This document shows, in pieces, positions 1 to 11,397 of a stretch of 64,000 nt of DNA (positions are counted from its first letter, which is position 1; each line of letters begins with the position of its first letter). The notes beneath the pieces were generated by a model. The model did no database searches and was not told the DNA's origin. It saw nothing but the letters and a program-made list of their open reading frames with translations. The DNA is taken from NCBI GenBank assembly GCA_009763385.1, contig CM019828.1, positions 20,116,822 through 20,180,821 of the forward strand, given 5' to 3'. The stretch comes from Coix lacryma-jobi var. lacryma-jobi (lineage: Eukaryota; Streptophyta; Magnoliopsida; Poales; Poaceae). The translations under genes were made by a program, and so were the position numbers.

Positions 1-662
1 CAGAAGCCGTACACCGCCCCCATGATGCAGAACAAGAATAAGGCAGGAAGTGCAGCAGGATCCAAGACTCCCTATGTGATTGGCCCGTGCTACAACTGCG
101 GTCAGACCGGACACCTGTCACGCCAGTGCCCCCGTCCAAAGAAGCCGTATGCTCAGCCTCCACCTCGTACCGGTCATGTGCACCACACCACTGTGGAAGA
201 AGTGCCAGAAGGAGAGCCTGTTACCGCTGGTACGTTTCTCGTTAATCAATACCCCGCCGTTGTGCTGTTTGATTCTGGAGCATCGCATTCTTTCATAAGT
301 GAGAACTTTGTTTTAAGGAGTAATCTTGAGTTGGTAGAGTTAGACCGGGGATATCAGATAAGTTCCGCCGGAGCCGTTCTCTCCGCGCGAAAAATGGCTA
401 AAGGAGTGGAAATGACCTTTGGGGATAAACAGGCCATAGTGGACCCCATAGTCATTCCTGGTCTAGGTTGGATGTAATCTTGGGTATGGGTTGGATGAAA
501 CTATGGAAGGTTAATCTAGACACCGCAGAGAGAATAGTGTCCATGGTTAGTCCCAGGAATGGATCTTCTTTCGGGTTCAAGTTACCCCGAAACCCCCATG
601 AGATTGGAGTGTTGTTCAATATCACGGCAAAGCAGATAGCTGAGATTCCGGGTAGTATGTGA
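1..662 (+). pseudogene. E0 gag C-terminus and aspartic protease, broken
   Basis: A CCHC zinc knuckle, CYNCGQTGHLSRQC, starts at about 88 and is the nucleic-acid-binding end of Gag. It is followed by a retropepsin-type protease with the active-site motif DSGASHSF at 271-294, which in this family processes the Gag-Pol polyprotein. The reading frame changes at about 468-476, where a second frame continues with the conserved I-L-G-M-x-W motif and ends at a stop at 660-662. Gag and Pol are normally one continuous frame in this lineage, so the change and the stop mark a pseudogene or sequence errors. The N-terminal gag lies outside the window. Confidence 0.8.
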
Positions 663-663
663 G

Positions 664-1985
664 TTTCCGGATGTCTTTCCTGATGAGTTGCCTGGTTTAC
701 CGCCTGATAGAGATGTGGAGTTTGCTATAGAGTTAATCCCGGGAACAGCACCTATATCCCGAAGACCGTATAGAATGCACGCTAAGGAGTTAGCAGAGCT
801 TAAGGTTCAAATACAGAACTTTTGGATAAGGGCTTGATACACCCTAGTTCATCGCCTTGGGGATGTCCCGCTATCTTTGTGAAGAGAAGATAAAACTTAA
901 GGATGTGCGTGGACTACAGACCGCTTAATGCAGTAACTATAAAGAATAAGTACCCCTTACCTCGAATCGATGTCTTGTTTGATCAGTTGTCAAAAGCAAA
1001 AGTGTTCTCCAAGATCGACCTGAGGTCAGGATACCATCAGATTAAGATCAGAAGAGAAGACGTGCCAAAAACAGCTTTCTCTACCAGATACGGACTCTAT
1101 GAATATTTAGTTATGTCCTTTAGATTGACCAATGCACCGGCACATTTCATGTACCTGATGAATTCGGTCTTCATGCCAGAGTTGGATAAGTTTGTTGTAG
1201 TGTTCATCGATGACATCTTGGTATACTCTGAGAATGAGAAGGGCCATGCTGAGCATCTACGAGTTGTTTTGACCCGGCTTAGAGAGCATAAGTTGTATGC
1301 TAAGTTCAGCAAGTGTAAGTTTTGGTTGAAGAAGGTACCTTTCCTTGGTCACGTCCTTTCAGAGGAAGGGATCTCTGTAGACCCTTCTAAGGTACAGGAA
1401 GTTATGGATTGGCAAGCACCTACCACCGTACATGAAGTACCAGCTTTTGGGTTTGGCTGGATATTACCGTCGGTTTATTCGGATTTTTCAAGAATAGCTA
1501 AGCCTATGACTCGTTTGACACAGAAGAATAAGAAGTTCGAATGGACTCCTGAGTGTGAAACAGCTTTCCGCACTCTGCGAACGTTGTTGACTTCCGCACC
1601 GGTGTTGGCTCAGCCAAACTTGGAGGAACCTTTTGATGTGTTTTGCGACGCATCCAAGATTGGACTTGGATGTGTACTCATGCAAAATGGAAAGTTATCG
1701 CTTATGCTTCCGCCAGTTGCGACCACATGAAGAGAACTATCCCACTCATGATCTGGAACTAGCAGCCGTCGTGCATGCACTCAAGATCTGGAGACATTAC
1801 CTTATGGGAAACCTATGCCACATATATACGGATCATAAAAGTCTGAAGTACATCTTCACCCAGCCAGAGTTAAACATGAGGCAAAGAAGATGGCTAGAAT
1901 TGATTAAGGATTATAACCTAGAAGTGCATTACCACCCTGGAAAAGCGAATGTTGTAGCTGATGCCTTGAGTCGCAAGACTCATTG
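664..1985 (+). pseudogene. E0 reverse transcriptase and RNase H, broken
   Basis: The start of the RT domain is visible at about 664-830 in a different frame from the main block. The core, from 903, has VDYRPLN, KIDLRSGYHQIKI and the catalytic FIDD (about 1203-1214), which together identify Ty3/gypsy RT. The residue before LTNAP is Arg (AGA at 1122-1124), where ET has Gly (MSFGLTNAP). RNase H runs from about 1620 to 1985, with VFCDAS, YTDHKSLKYIF and the ADALSRK end. A frame change near 1690 separates the first catalytic Asp from the rest. RT copies element RNA and RNase H removes the RNA strand; neither can be made intact from this copy. Confidence 0.85.
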
Positions 1986-3559
1986 CAACTCTCTACAACC
2001 ACTGTTGGAAGATGGATTTAATCTTATGCACCCTGTCATGCTAAACAATATCACTCTTCAGTGCATCTTGGAAAGTGACATCATCGAGAGACAGAAGACC
2101 GATGAAGAAATCTGTCAGATAAAGAAGAGGTTGGAAACTAGTAGTTCGTTGAACTTTAGAACAGATGAACAGGGAATTCTTTGGTATAATCGAAGGATAG
2201 TTGTTCCTAAGGATTCAGAGCTGAAAGAGAGGATTCTGAACGAGGCTCACAATTCAAAGTTTTCTATCCACCCAGGAAGCAGTAAGATGTATCAAGATTT
2301 GAAAACCAGATTTTGGTGGTCAAAGATGAAGAAAGAAGTTGCAGCCTATGCTGCCAGATGTGATACTTGTTGCAGGATAAAGGCAATACATCTGAAACCC
2401 ATTGGATTGTTACAACCGTTATCCATCCCAGAGTGGAAGTGGGAAGAAATCAGTATGGATTTCATCACAGGTCTTCCTACTACTCAGAGAGGAAATGATT
2501 CGATTTGGGTTATCGTAGATCGGTTATCTAAAGTGGCTCACTTCATACCAGTTAAGACTACACACCGCCCCCATCAGTATGCAGACCTGTATATTCAGAA
2601 TATCCTGAGGTTGCATGGAATTCCAAAGCGGATAGTTTCTGATAGAGGGCCCCAGTTCATAGCACGTTTTTGGGAACAGTTGCATCAGGAGTTAGGAACC
2701 AAGTTGGTAAGAAGTTCAGCCTATCACCCCTAGACTGCAGGACAGACAGAAAGAGTGAATCAGATTTTGGAGGATATCCTAAGAGCTTGTGTCTTATCTT
2801 CAGGAGAGTCATGGGAGAAATGGTTACCCCTTGCTGAGTTTTCATACAACAACAGCTATCAAGAGAGTATAAAGATGGCACCTTTTGAAGTTTTATATGG
2901 ACGAAGATGCAGAACCCCAGTAAATTGGGTTGAGTCTGGAGATCGAGGATTCTATGGATCAGATTATGTAAAAGATGCCGAGGAAATCGTGCAGACCGTA
3001 CAGCAACATATCAAGGTAGCACAGTCTCGACAAAAGAGTTATGCTGACACCCGAAGGAGACCTTTGGAATTTCAAGTTGGAGACTATGTGTATCTCAAGG
3101 TTTCACCTATGAGGAAGGTCCAACGTTTTGGAATCAAGAAGAAGCTAGCACCTCGATATGTGGGACCGTACCCGATCATAGCAAGAAGGGACAAGTGGCA
3201 TACGAAGTACAATTACCCCCAGAATGAGCACAGTTTTCCCAGTGTTCCACGTATCACAGTTAAAGAAGTGTCTTCGAGTTCCAGAACAAGAGGAAGTTCG
3301 GATTCCGGACATCACCATCAGATCGGATCTGGAGTACTACGAACAACCTAAAGAGATTTTGGATACCAAGACCCGAGAGACACACAACAGAGTAGTGAAG
3401 ACTTATAAGATTCTCTGGAGCAATCACGGACCCAACGATGCGACATGGGAAACCGAGGAGTACCTACGCGTAAACTACCCCGCTTTTTATAAAGATTGGT
3501 ACGTAACACAAATCTCGGGACGAGATTTCTTTAAGGGGGGAAGGGCTGTGACACTCTAG
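1986..3559 (+). pseudogene. E0 integrase with C-terminal chromodomain, broken
   Basis: The HHCC zinc-binding region lies at about 2240-2385 (H..HPGSSKM...CDTCC). The DDE core follows, with SMDFITGLP near 2455, SDRGPQF near 2640 and the Glu in GQTERVNQ near 2745. An in-frame TAG at 2731-2733 replaces the Gln of the usual HPQTDGQTE motif, and the following Asp is Ala. A GPY/F-type motif (APRYVGPYPII) lies near 3150. A chromodomain with W..HG..DATWE..E and YPAFY ends at about 3510, after a frame shift near 3200. Chromodomains of this class are thought to steer integration toward histone-marked chromatin. The open frame runs over the polypurine tract into the LTR. Confidence 0.85.
3530..3546 (+). 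other. E0 polypurine tract
   Basis: A TTTAAGGGGGGAAGGG stretch lies immediately before the TG that opens the 3' LTR. It is the usual primer site for plus-strand DNA synthesis. ET has nearly the same sequence at 38668-38682. Confidence 0.8.
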
Positions 3560-6500
3560 TGTCAAGCACTGCATTAGGCACTGCAATTAGCTACTAAGAA
3601 AGCATAAGCAATGCATTGCATCATTTCGTGTGCATGAGTATGCTTTTGGTCTTTTGTTTGTTTATTTGAATTGGATTTCCTTTTGACTTGATGCTTTAAA
3701 TTGATTCCTGCTTTGGCAAATGATTCTATAAAATGGAGAATATTGAGTAGAGTGCTTTTCATGTTGAAGTTTTGGCTCAGTTCAAAATAGTTTGTCAAAT
3801 AAAAATGAGTTAAACAAAAATGCTTTATACTTTAAAATTAGCTTTATTTTTGCAGAGGCTACAAAAATGGTTTCAGAAAAAGTGTCTTATATGAAAGTTG
3901 TAGAGAAAATTATTTCAAGCAACTTTTGTATTTGGGTCAAAACCTAGTTTGGAGTTTTTGAAACTGTTTGAATGGTCAAAGTTTGAAATAATTTGGGAAA
4001 AGAAAAAGGAAAAACGTTTTTCTCTCCGCGCACCCCCATCCGGCCCATCTGGCCTTTCGGCCCAGCTCCGCGCGCCGGCCCAGCGCGCCCCGCCAGCGCC
4101 GCGCCGCGCCGCGCGCGCGAGCCGCGCGCGACCCCTCGCCGCGCCATACGCCGGCCGGCCTGCCGCCGCGCGCGCCCCCTCCTCTGAGCCAAATCCCTCT
4201 CGCCCTCACTCCCTCGCCGATCCTTCTCCCCCGAGCACGTGACGATCTTCGCCGCCACTCCCGCTCCGCCTCGCCTGCTGCGCGCCTCGCCGACCGCGCC
4301 GCGCCGCTGCACGCCCGTCACGTCGCCGTGGCCCCGCCACGACCGCGCCGCCGCCGGTCGACCAAAACCGGACGCACCCCACTCCCCTCCCTCTCACTCG
4401 CTCACTCGCACACTCTCTCTCTCCGCTCCCGCTCTCTCCCTCTCCTCTTCTGCGCCCGCGAACCAAGCACACCCCGCTCGCCGCGACCACCGCCGTGACC
4501 CCCCTCCCCGTTCCGGTCACCACCCTCCGTCACCGGCCGATTAACCCCGCCACTGCTCCGCCTTCGCCTCGGACACACGGTGCGCACCACCGCGTCATCA
4601 GCCGAGCCCCACCGTTGCCGAGAACAAGGAGCCCCTTTCGGTCCCCGTTCGCCGCCGTGTGGAGCTCGAGCCCGTTCCGCATCAACCGCGCCTCCCCCGA
4701 GCCCCTTCTTCCTCCTCGAGCTTCACCGAGCCAAGGCAAGGTGAGAACACCCGTCTCAACACTACCGTCTCCTACTCTCCTCCCTCCTCCCGCCTCTCCG
4801 GCCGAGCGCAATGGCCGTCCGTCCGGCCATGCACGAGGCCAAGCTCCTCGGAGCTTCCCGAACCAAGCCGAGCCCTCCGATAGCCTCCCTAGGGCTCGAG
4901 TAAGCCTATGCCGGCCTCGATTGCACCGGCAATCGCCGGAAACGGCAAGGCCGCGCGTTGCCGCCGTCGTCGCGCGCCGCCGCTCGCCGCCGGCATGCTC
5001 CGGCCATCCGCTAGCCACACCATCACACCACCACTCAGTCCGCCTCGTCGAGACGAGCTCATCGGACCTAGTCTCGCCGCCGGCGACCTCGCCGTCGACG
5101 AGCTCCCGCCGGTCAAACCTCGCCCCTGTCTCTCTCTCGCTGGCAAGTGGGTCCGTTGACCCCTGGGCCCCTCGCGTCAGCCTCTCTATGGTCCATGGAC
5201 CGGGTGCATGTAGCCTGTTGGGACGATTCAAATGTTTTTCTTTTTAAGTTTTAATTTCTAGAGATGCTTGTTATTTTTGTACAGCTCGATTTATAAGTCC
5301 AAATGAAGTGCTTCCAGTTTTATTAGATTGTTTATAAGTAGATCTATCATGGAAAAATATGAATGTATTTTTGGTAGCAGTTTATTTTACTGTTTTCATT
5401 TATTTCATTTACATGCTTTTTTTGGATAAATGGAAATAAGTGTTTTCTGATGGAGTTAATTCATGGGAAATTTGTGTAGGTTCTTCGTTATGTTTTGTGC
5501 CTGTGAAATTATATGAAGTACTGTTCTTATGGAAAAATTTTCTGTTATAGTTAAAAGTCCCTTTTTGCTGATTTCTTAGAATAAGTGTTAAGGTGTTTTA
5601 TATGCTGAAATAAAATATGGGAAAATTTGTGCAGTCTCTGTATGCCATGAAGAGTCTAAGAAAAATATAAACCTGATCTGTTATATGGAAAAATTGGAAG
5701 TTGCTTTACAACTGTGCTTGTCTGTGTTTATCTTTAGAAATTCATGTAAGAAAAAATTATGATGATCCTGATTGTGGAACTTTCTTGACAAATATGAAAT
5801 GTGAAATGGAATCTGGAAAAAATATGAAAATAGGTTTAGCACCCTTTTGCAGTAAGGTTGTAGTTCAAGTGTTCTTTTCTGCCTTAGATTTGTTATTTTT
5901 GTGTAGGCATGTATGTTCATGATCTGGTAATAAATTTTCTGCAGTAGCAGGGTTATGAGTAGCATAAGCCAGGAAAATATGAAATCTGTTGTTTGACACT
6001 ATTTGGGCAAGGAGCTAGTTCAAAGTACCTTTTTGGGCAGTTTGCTTGTCATTTTTGTATCTGTAGTTCTGTATTTTATTTTGGGCTGAAATTTGTTCAG
6101 TAGAGTCCAGCAAGTGTTGATTACCTTCTGGAATTGTTGTGGATTTTTCTGAGTTCAGAAAGATGCACTTGCAGTTCAATCGAAGTTTCTTTTGATTTAT
6201 TTAAATAAGGAAAAAGGGAATAATCAGATTTGTTTTATGAAATAATTAAGAAATTACCTCAATGTCAAAAGTGGTTCAACAAGTTGGCTTTGTTGGATTG
6301 CAAGAAATATTTTGTCATGTCTTCTTCATCTAGCACCGCATTTATTGAATTATATATTCATCGCATGCAATAGGATCGACCCCGCCGGAGCCCCATCCAG
6401 AGCAGGAGTTAAACGCCGAGCCGGAGATCCAGGAGCTGCAGCAGCCGGAGGAAGTCGACCCCGTCCACGACCCTAACTTACCTGAGTGCCCCTCTCACGA

Positions 6501-8046
6501 GGCATCAGTCTTCACTCAAGGCAAGCCCCGGAGCATTCTAAGACTCCCAGTTTTTATAATTAAATTATTTGAGTCCTTTTATACTGTGATGCATTAAGTA
6601 TAGGAGTTGATTGAATCCTATTTGTTGCATTACCATTCCTTGATTATTGATTACTATCTACCTTGTTATCCTGTTACCGCTTTATATGTAGAATTGCTTA
6701 GCCTGCTTAATAGAAGTAGTAGTTAAGGATGTTTCCGTAATACCCCGATGGGTATTTACCGGATCACGGTTGGCTATATTTGCTATCGTGGAAAAGAACC
6801 TGAGTCGTAGTGAAATACGGTCAATGGGATGGCAGGGCACAAGTTCGGAAACTAGGGGCAGTCCATCCATTGGATCGTGTAGGTTTGTATCGATGTTGGC
6901 CCTCGTTCATTTTTGAACGCGCCCTTTTACTTAGGGATATGTCGGTGCCGTAATCATCGACCCCAAAGCCGGTTAGAAGCTGTTCGGGCCGGTTTCAACC
7001 CGTGTCGTGCCCTCTAGTACGGAAGTTGCGATCTGCCGCGTGAGGCCATCGCCAGACTCCGATTGGGCGGTCCGTGCTTGAACCGCGGCGATTACCACCA
7101 CGAACAAGCGTCGAGCGGTTGCCCAATGCATGGACCCGACGGGGAAAGTGTGGGCTGGTATTAAAGGTCTTTCACCTGGTTTGGAATTCGATTCGAGTCG
7201 CCGTCTCCCCCGGTTAGTGGGAAACTATGGCGAGCTTCACCACGATACAACTCCATGTGATGTTTAAAGGTTCAACTAAAATGTGGATGAGTCAACTGGA
7301 TATGGTTATATTATTGATTGTTAGATTCAAGTGAGTGCTCTAGTACAGGTAATAACCTAGAACTAAGGAATAGGTTTAAAAGTAACAGCTCATCATAATC
7401 ATTAATTACCCCTTATCTGAATTTGAGCTTTTCGCAACTAAAGATCCCAGCTCTACCTCAAAAGCCTTGCATACCCTTGGAGTCCTTTTATTTTCGGTTA
7501 GACGGGTAAGTCTAGCTGAGTACATTCCCGTACTCAGGGTTTATCCCGTTTGTTGCAGATGGCCAGGTCTACTTTGGCTATTGTAAGCACTGCCTCTACC
7601 CGGTGGAAGGTGATGAGGAGTAGGCCCAGGGCAGGGTCATCCAGAAGCTTCCCTTTTTCTTTTGCTGGTCTGAGACTGTTAGTGGCACATTATTTGAAAA
7701 AGGGAGGAGTGAGTCGTGTTGATTGGATTTATCAAACAAGGTTTTATTTGGACCACATGTGTAGTGGTCGTGTTTCAAACTATTTCAGCTTCCGCACTTT
7801 TAAATTCGGTTTGTAATAACTCCGTTTTAAAATTCGCACTCTGATGTTAAATTCGGTTTCATTCCGCTGTGATGTATCTTTACGAATGTGATCCTTGAAC
7901 AATGCGATCCTGTATGATGTATGGTGTTAGAAATCCTTTGTGATTTCCGGACTACCGGGGTTATATGGGTTCAAGTATCAGTCGAAGTCAGACGAATTTG
8001 GCTAAGATAATACTTGAGCTCTTATAATCAGGACGGTTCCGCCACA
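3547..8046 (+). mobile_element. E0 3' LTR (4.5 kb)
   Basis: The LTR opens with TGTGACACTCTAGTGTCA right after the polypurine tract and closes with CA at 8046. It holds a very GC-rich block (about 4030-5170) followed by AT-rich sequence. The open frames in these blocks are low-complexity and occur on both strands, so I do not call them genes. Three short blocks are shared with the otherwise different LTR of ET: CAAGGCAAGCCCCGG at 6517-6531, a GTAAGTCT site at 7506, and the CTGAGTAC/GTACTCAG hairpin with TTGCAG at 7516-7558. I did not find a convincing TATA box. Confidence 0.75.
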
Positions 8047-8561
8047 AAGTGATCTCCACTTCTCTTGGCATACACGCCACTTGATTGCTGAACTTGCCAA
8101 TGACTGTATCTGGAGCTATTGGGTTGCCCTCTGGCCCCACCGCATCGATGACATGCACCTCGTTTTCTTTGTCCAACTTGTGCCTCCCGTGTTGTCCCCT
8201 CACCCTCTTCTGGCCCTTAGATTTGGACGAAGAGGTTGCCGTAAGGGAGCAGGGGCTTCTTCCTCCCTGACCGCGTCTTCGTCCCTAAAACTCGAGCTGA
8301 CGAGGCACATCGGCAGCTGTTGACAAGAGTCACGAGCCTTTAGTGATTCAATGGCGTCTTTGTACATGTTAGAAAGCCAGCGTTGTTGCGTAAACCTCGA
8401 GACTCTCTGCTTCGTCCGCCCCTGGTTCGTACGTGGGATCGTTGCCCTCCTCTGTACGCTGCTTCTTCGGCGGTGGAGTCATGGACACCTCACTCATCAA
8501 GCTGGTTGACGAGGAGCTAGGGGTAGGGTCCCTCCCTTTCGTTTGTTTTGTCTTCCGCCAT
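8047..8561 (-). pseudogene. TNPA-like second CACTA ORF, 5' part, truncated by E0
   Basis: On the minus strand an ATG at 8561 opens MAEDKTNEREG. After a frame change it reads into a Ser/Pro-rich stretch with PPPKKQRTEEG, a possible nuclear localisation signal. A later block, at about 8203-8047, has VGPEGNPIAP, then KFSNQV and a basic/acidic helix. The G-x-P-I-x-P...KF-x-N-Q pattern is one I associate with the second ORF of plant CACTA elements (regulatory DNA-binding protein), but that is from memory. The E0 insertion removes the rest. There are at least two frame changes in this segment; one or both could be introns. Confidence 0.5.
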
Positions 8562-8830
8562 TTCAGTTCTACATATACACAGACGCGTATATAATATGAT
8601 CAGTTCAAAGCTTTGAATAAAAAATGACACATATAAGTTTTTGGCTCAGATTTGCCCCTAGGTCAACCACGTCACTGCTAAACTGGTTACTTGTAAAATA
8701 CAAGCCATCCTAGTCTAGCAGCTGACTCAGCATAGAAAGTAGGGGGGCAATTGATCATCATCGCCGCTGCCTCAGCATAGATCAAAAGGGGTCACATCAT
8801 CGCATTTGCCACTACCTCAGCTTACAAATT
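8562..8830. other. CACTA internal spacer, no gene seen
   Basis: AT-rich sequence upstream (minus strand) of the second CACTA ORF. It ends in the CTCAGC-rich stretch before the minisatellite. No motif or coding frame is convincing. Confidence 0.4.
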
Positions 8831-9545
8831 TGAAAAAAATCATAGTAGGAGGTAGTAGAGGGAGAGTAGTAGGAGGTGAGAGTAGTAGGAGGTGAGAGTA
8901 GTATAGAGGAGTGGTATAGAGAGTAGTAGGAAGTAGAGGAGTAGCATAGTGTAAAAACATAAATGAAACGTAGGAGGAGAGAGTAGTAGGGTGAGAGCCC
9001 AGTAGGAGGAGAGAGTAGTAGGAGTGAGGAGTAGTATGAAGGAGTGGGTATAGAGAGTAGTAGGAAGTAGAGGAGTACCATAGTTGTAAACATACTGAAA
9101 TGTGTGGTACAGGGAGAGAGTAGTAGGGAGAGAGCAGTAGGAGGAGAGAGTAGTAGGAGGTGATGAGTAGTATAGAAGGAGTGGTATAGAGAGTAGTAGG
9201 AAGTAGAGGAGTACCATAGTGTAAAAATAACTGAAATGTGTGGTATCAGGGAGAGAGTAGTGGGTGAAGAGCAGTAGGAGGAGAGAGAGTAGTAGGAGGT
9301 GAGAGTAGTATAAAAGGAGTGGTATGAGAGTAGTAGGAAGTAGAGGAGTTGCATAGTATAAAAACATAAATGAACGTAGGAGGAGAGAGTAGTAGGGTGA
9401 GAGAGAGCAGTAGGAGGAGAGAGTAGTAGGAGTTGAAGTAGTATAGAAGGAGTGGTATAGAGAGTAGTAAATAAGTAGCAGGAAGTACCATATGTGTAAA
9501 CAATCATAAACTGAAATGTGTGGTGGTACACGGGAAGAGAGGAGT
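8831..9545. repeat. Purine-rich minisatellite, unit about 134 bp
   Basis: About five imperfect copies of a unit of AGTAGTAGGAGG-type runs, an AAGTAGAGGAG block and a CATAGTGTAAAAA spacer. AAGTAGAGGAG recurs near 8932, 9064, 9203 and 9338, a period of about 132-139 bp. The sequence is almost pure AG on the plus strand outside the spacer. The long minus-strand Ser/Tyr/Leu/Thr/Pro open frames here follow from this composition and are not genes. Confidence 0.8.
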
Positions 9546-10570
9546 TAGGGAGAGCGAAACAAAAAACTTAGTACACAAACTTTGAAAAACTTAGTACAAT
9601 GCATCATAGGTTGTGGCAAATGCATAGTGTAAAAAAGCATCAAATTGCATCATAGGCAGGAAATAGAACATTGGAGTAGGGGAGAGAAGAGTAGGCAAAG
9701 ATCAAGAACACTGGACCATAGTCTTGACTGAACACAGGGGAGAGAGGAGTAGGCAAAGATCAGAAACATAGTCTTGACTGAAACATACAAGAACATTGGA
9801 CTAATATAACTAAATATAACTGAAACATAGTCTTAACTGAATATAACTGAGTAAGGATCGAGAGAGCAGATTATCATATCAGAAACATAACTGATCATAC
9901 CCAAAGCAAAGTCATATACTGAAACATAACTACTACCACTACCAAAACATTACTGATCAACTGAATATAACTGGACTAAGCAAAGATCAGATTAATTTAT
10001 CAGATTCTTGATGAATGAACACTGGACTAATATAACTGAATATAACTGAAACATAGTCTTAACTGAATATAACTGAGTAGTATCAGATTTATCAGCAAGG
10101 ATCGAGGGAGCAAATTATCATATCAGTGTATATATCAGTGACTACCAAAGTGATCTACTAACTCAAAGACAGAGCATCATAATCTAGGCATGCGTCAGAA
10201 GTAACTTGAGCTCCATTGTGTAATGATTCTTTACATAAAGTAAGCAAGGAACTGATTTCACATTAGACCCAAATCATAATCTAGGTTGCTGATATAGTAG
10301 TATCATACATACAGTCATATTTTTTAATAGAAGTCTGAAGCTGAAGCTTAGGCAGGCAGTACACAGACCAACATTCTACATAAAGATACTGCAAATACCA
10401 TCCATAAACTGATACTTCTGCTCAAACAAATTGTTGCCATTTGCTTTGCACATCACTATGAGCACAATCACTATGAGCACATCACTATGAGCCAAAGCCA
10501 ACCCATGTCATGCCATATCAATAACTGACAATGGATTATTGACACCATGGTCACGAGATGAGGTAAGGGG
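9546..10570. other. AT-rich CACTA spacer with short repeats, no gene
   Basis: There are repeated phrases such as AACTGAATATAACTG (about 9800-9870 and 10020-10080) and three copies of a CACTATGAGCACAAT-like unit at about 10449-10497. No open frame with recognisable protein sequence. This may be intron or 5' UTR of the second CACTA gene. Confidence 0.5.
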
Positions 10571-10624
10571 AGGATCGAGGAAGCAAGTTACTCACTTGTC
10601 AGAGCAAGTTACTCAAAATGAGGA

Positions 10625-10870
10625 TTAGGGCACCGGATAGGGGCAGTGGCTCCACCGGCGGACTAGGGCACCGGCTCCACTGGCAAGGTCAAGATCGAGG
10701 TCGACGCCGGCGGATAGGGGCACCGGCGGCTCCACCGGCTCCACCAGCGGATAGGGGCACCAGCGGCTGCACCGGCTCCACCAGCGGACAGGGGCACCGA
10801 CGGCTCCACCGGCTCCACTGGCGAGGTCGAGGTCGAGGTCGACGCTGGCGAGGAGGGGAGCAGCAGGGCG
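10625..10870. repeat. GC-rich minisatellite, unit 37 bp
   Basis: CGGATAGGGG/CGGACAGGGG recurs at 10711, 10748 and 10785, a 37-bp period, each time followed by GCACC and GGCTCCACC. Partial copies flank it. It lies downstream (minus strand) of a TATA-like box at 11044-11050, so it may sit in the first exon or leader of the second CACTA gene. The open frames across it are Pro/Ser/Ala low-complexity. Confidence 0.65.
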
Positions 10871-11043
10871 AGGAGGGGAGGAGGATAGGGGGACGAGGAG
10901 GATAGGGTGAGGCGGACAGGGGCGGTGGAGGAGGACGGCGGCGGTGGCACTGGCGATGGCGGCGCGGTGGAGGAATTCGACAGCCCTTCGGGGTTCAAAG
11001 GATGATGCGTGAAGGACTAAACTGCCCTTCGGCGCTGCGGTTC

Positions 11044-11050
11044 TTTTATA
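11044..11050 (-). promoter_or_regulatory. Minus-strand TATA-like box inside the CACTA element
   Basis: The minus strand reads CCTATAAAAGAACC, directly downstream of the internal motif array and pointing toward the second ORF. The arrangement mirrors the terminal array and TATA box ahead of TNP2. Confidence 0.5.
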
Positions 11051-11054
11051 GGGG

Positions 11055-11186
11055 GGATTAACCGCAGCGGGCAACTTAAGGTGCCCGCTGTGGTAAATAA
11101 TAATCGCAACGGGCATCTTAAGTTGCCCGCTGCGGTTAATCTGAATAACCACAGCGGGCAACTTAAGATGCCCGCTGCGGTTATTG
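11055..11186. repeat. Internal array of CACTA AACCGCAGCGGGC motifs
   Basis: Four to five copies of AACCGCAGCGGGC, in both orientations and joined by CAACTTAAG(G/A)TGCCCG spacers. The same motif with similar spacers makes up the subterminal array at 15400-15600. In En/Spm the subterminal motifs bind the element's regulatory protein; here an extra array lies between the two genes. Confidence 0.8.
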
Positions 11187-11397
11187 ATTTTGTTAACAAG
11201 AATATATTACAGAATTTCTTACATAATTTGTTATTAATAATATGAACTTATTAATAAGTCAATAACAAATTGAGATTTGTTATTCATAATATTAACTTAT
11301 TAACAATAATCTATTACAAAACTTGTCTCGAATACTATTACATAACATTTCACTACTTCATTACAAAATGTGTGGCATATATATATGAATGTACATC
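11187..11397. other. AT-rich 3' flank of TNP2
   Basis: Very AT-rich sequence between the end of the TNP2 reading frame and the internal motif array. It is probably 3' UTR. No gene seen. Confidence 0.5.

Larger units (their letters stand above)
1..8046 (+). mobile_element. E0: Tekay-type Ty3/gypsy chromovirus, right part
   Basis: The window opens inside this LTR retrotransposon. The order is gag zinc knuckle, protease, RT, RNase H, integrase, chromodomain, polypurine tract and a 4.5-kb 3' LTR. That order and the C-terminal chromodomain place it with the chromoviruses, and the protein resembles the complete ET element at 28919-42786 throughout, so I assign both to the Tekay lineage. The 5' LTR and most of gag lie left of the window. 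The right end, ...CCGCCACA at 8046, abuts minus-strand CACTA coding sequence, so E0 inserted into a CACTA element. The predicted target duplication is AAGTG (8047-8051); its partner is outside the window. The right boundary is inferred from the terminal CA and the switch to CACTA coding sequence, not from comparison with a second LTR. Confidence 0.85.

Noticed and set aside
3944..5247. Pro/Arg/Ala-rich open frames in the E0 LTR
   Set aside because: Extreme GC content opens several frames at once on both strands.
8812..9531. Long minus-strand Tyr/Leu/Ser/Thr-rich open frames
   Set aside because: They arise from the AG-rich minisatellite, occur in more than one frame, and have no domain or conserved motif.
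10618..11199. 178-codon minus-strand Ser/Pro/Ala ORF as a CACTA gene
   Set aside because: It mixes the motif array and the 37-bp minisatellite. It may be leader or first exon, but nothing shows it is coding.
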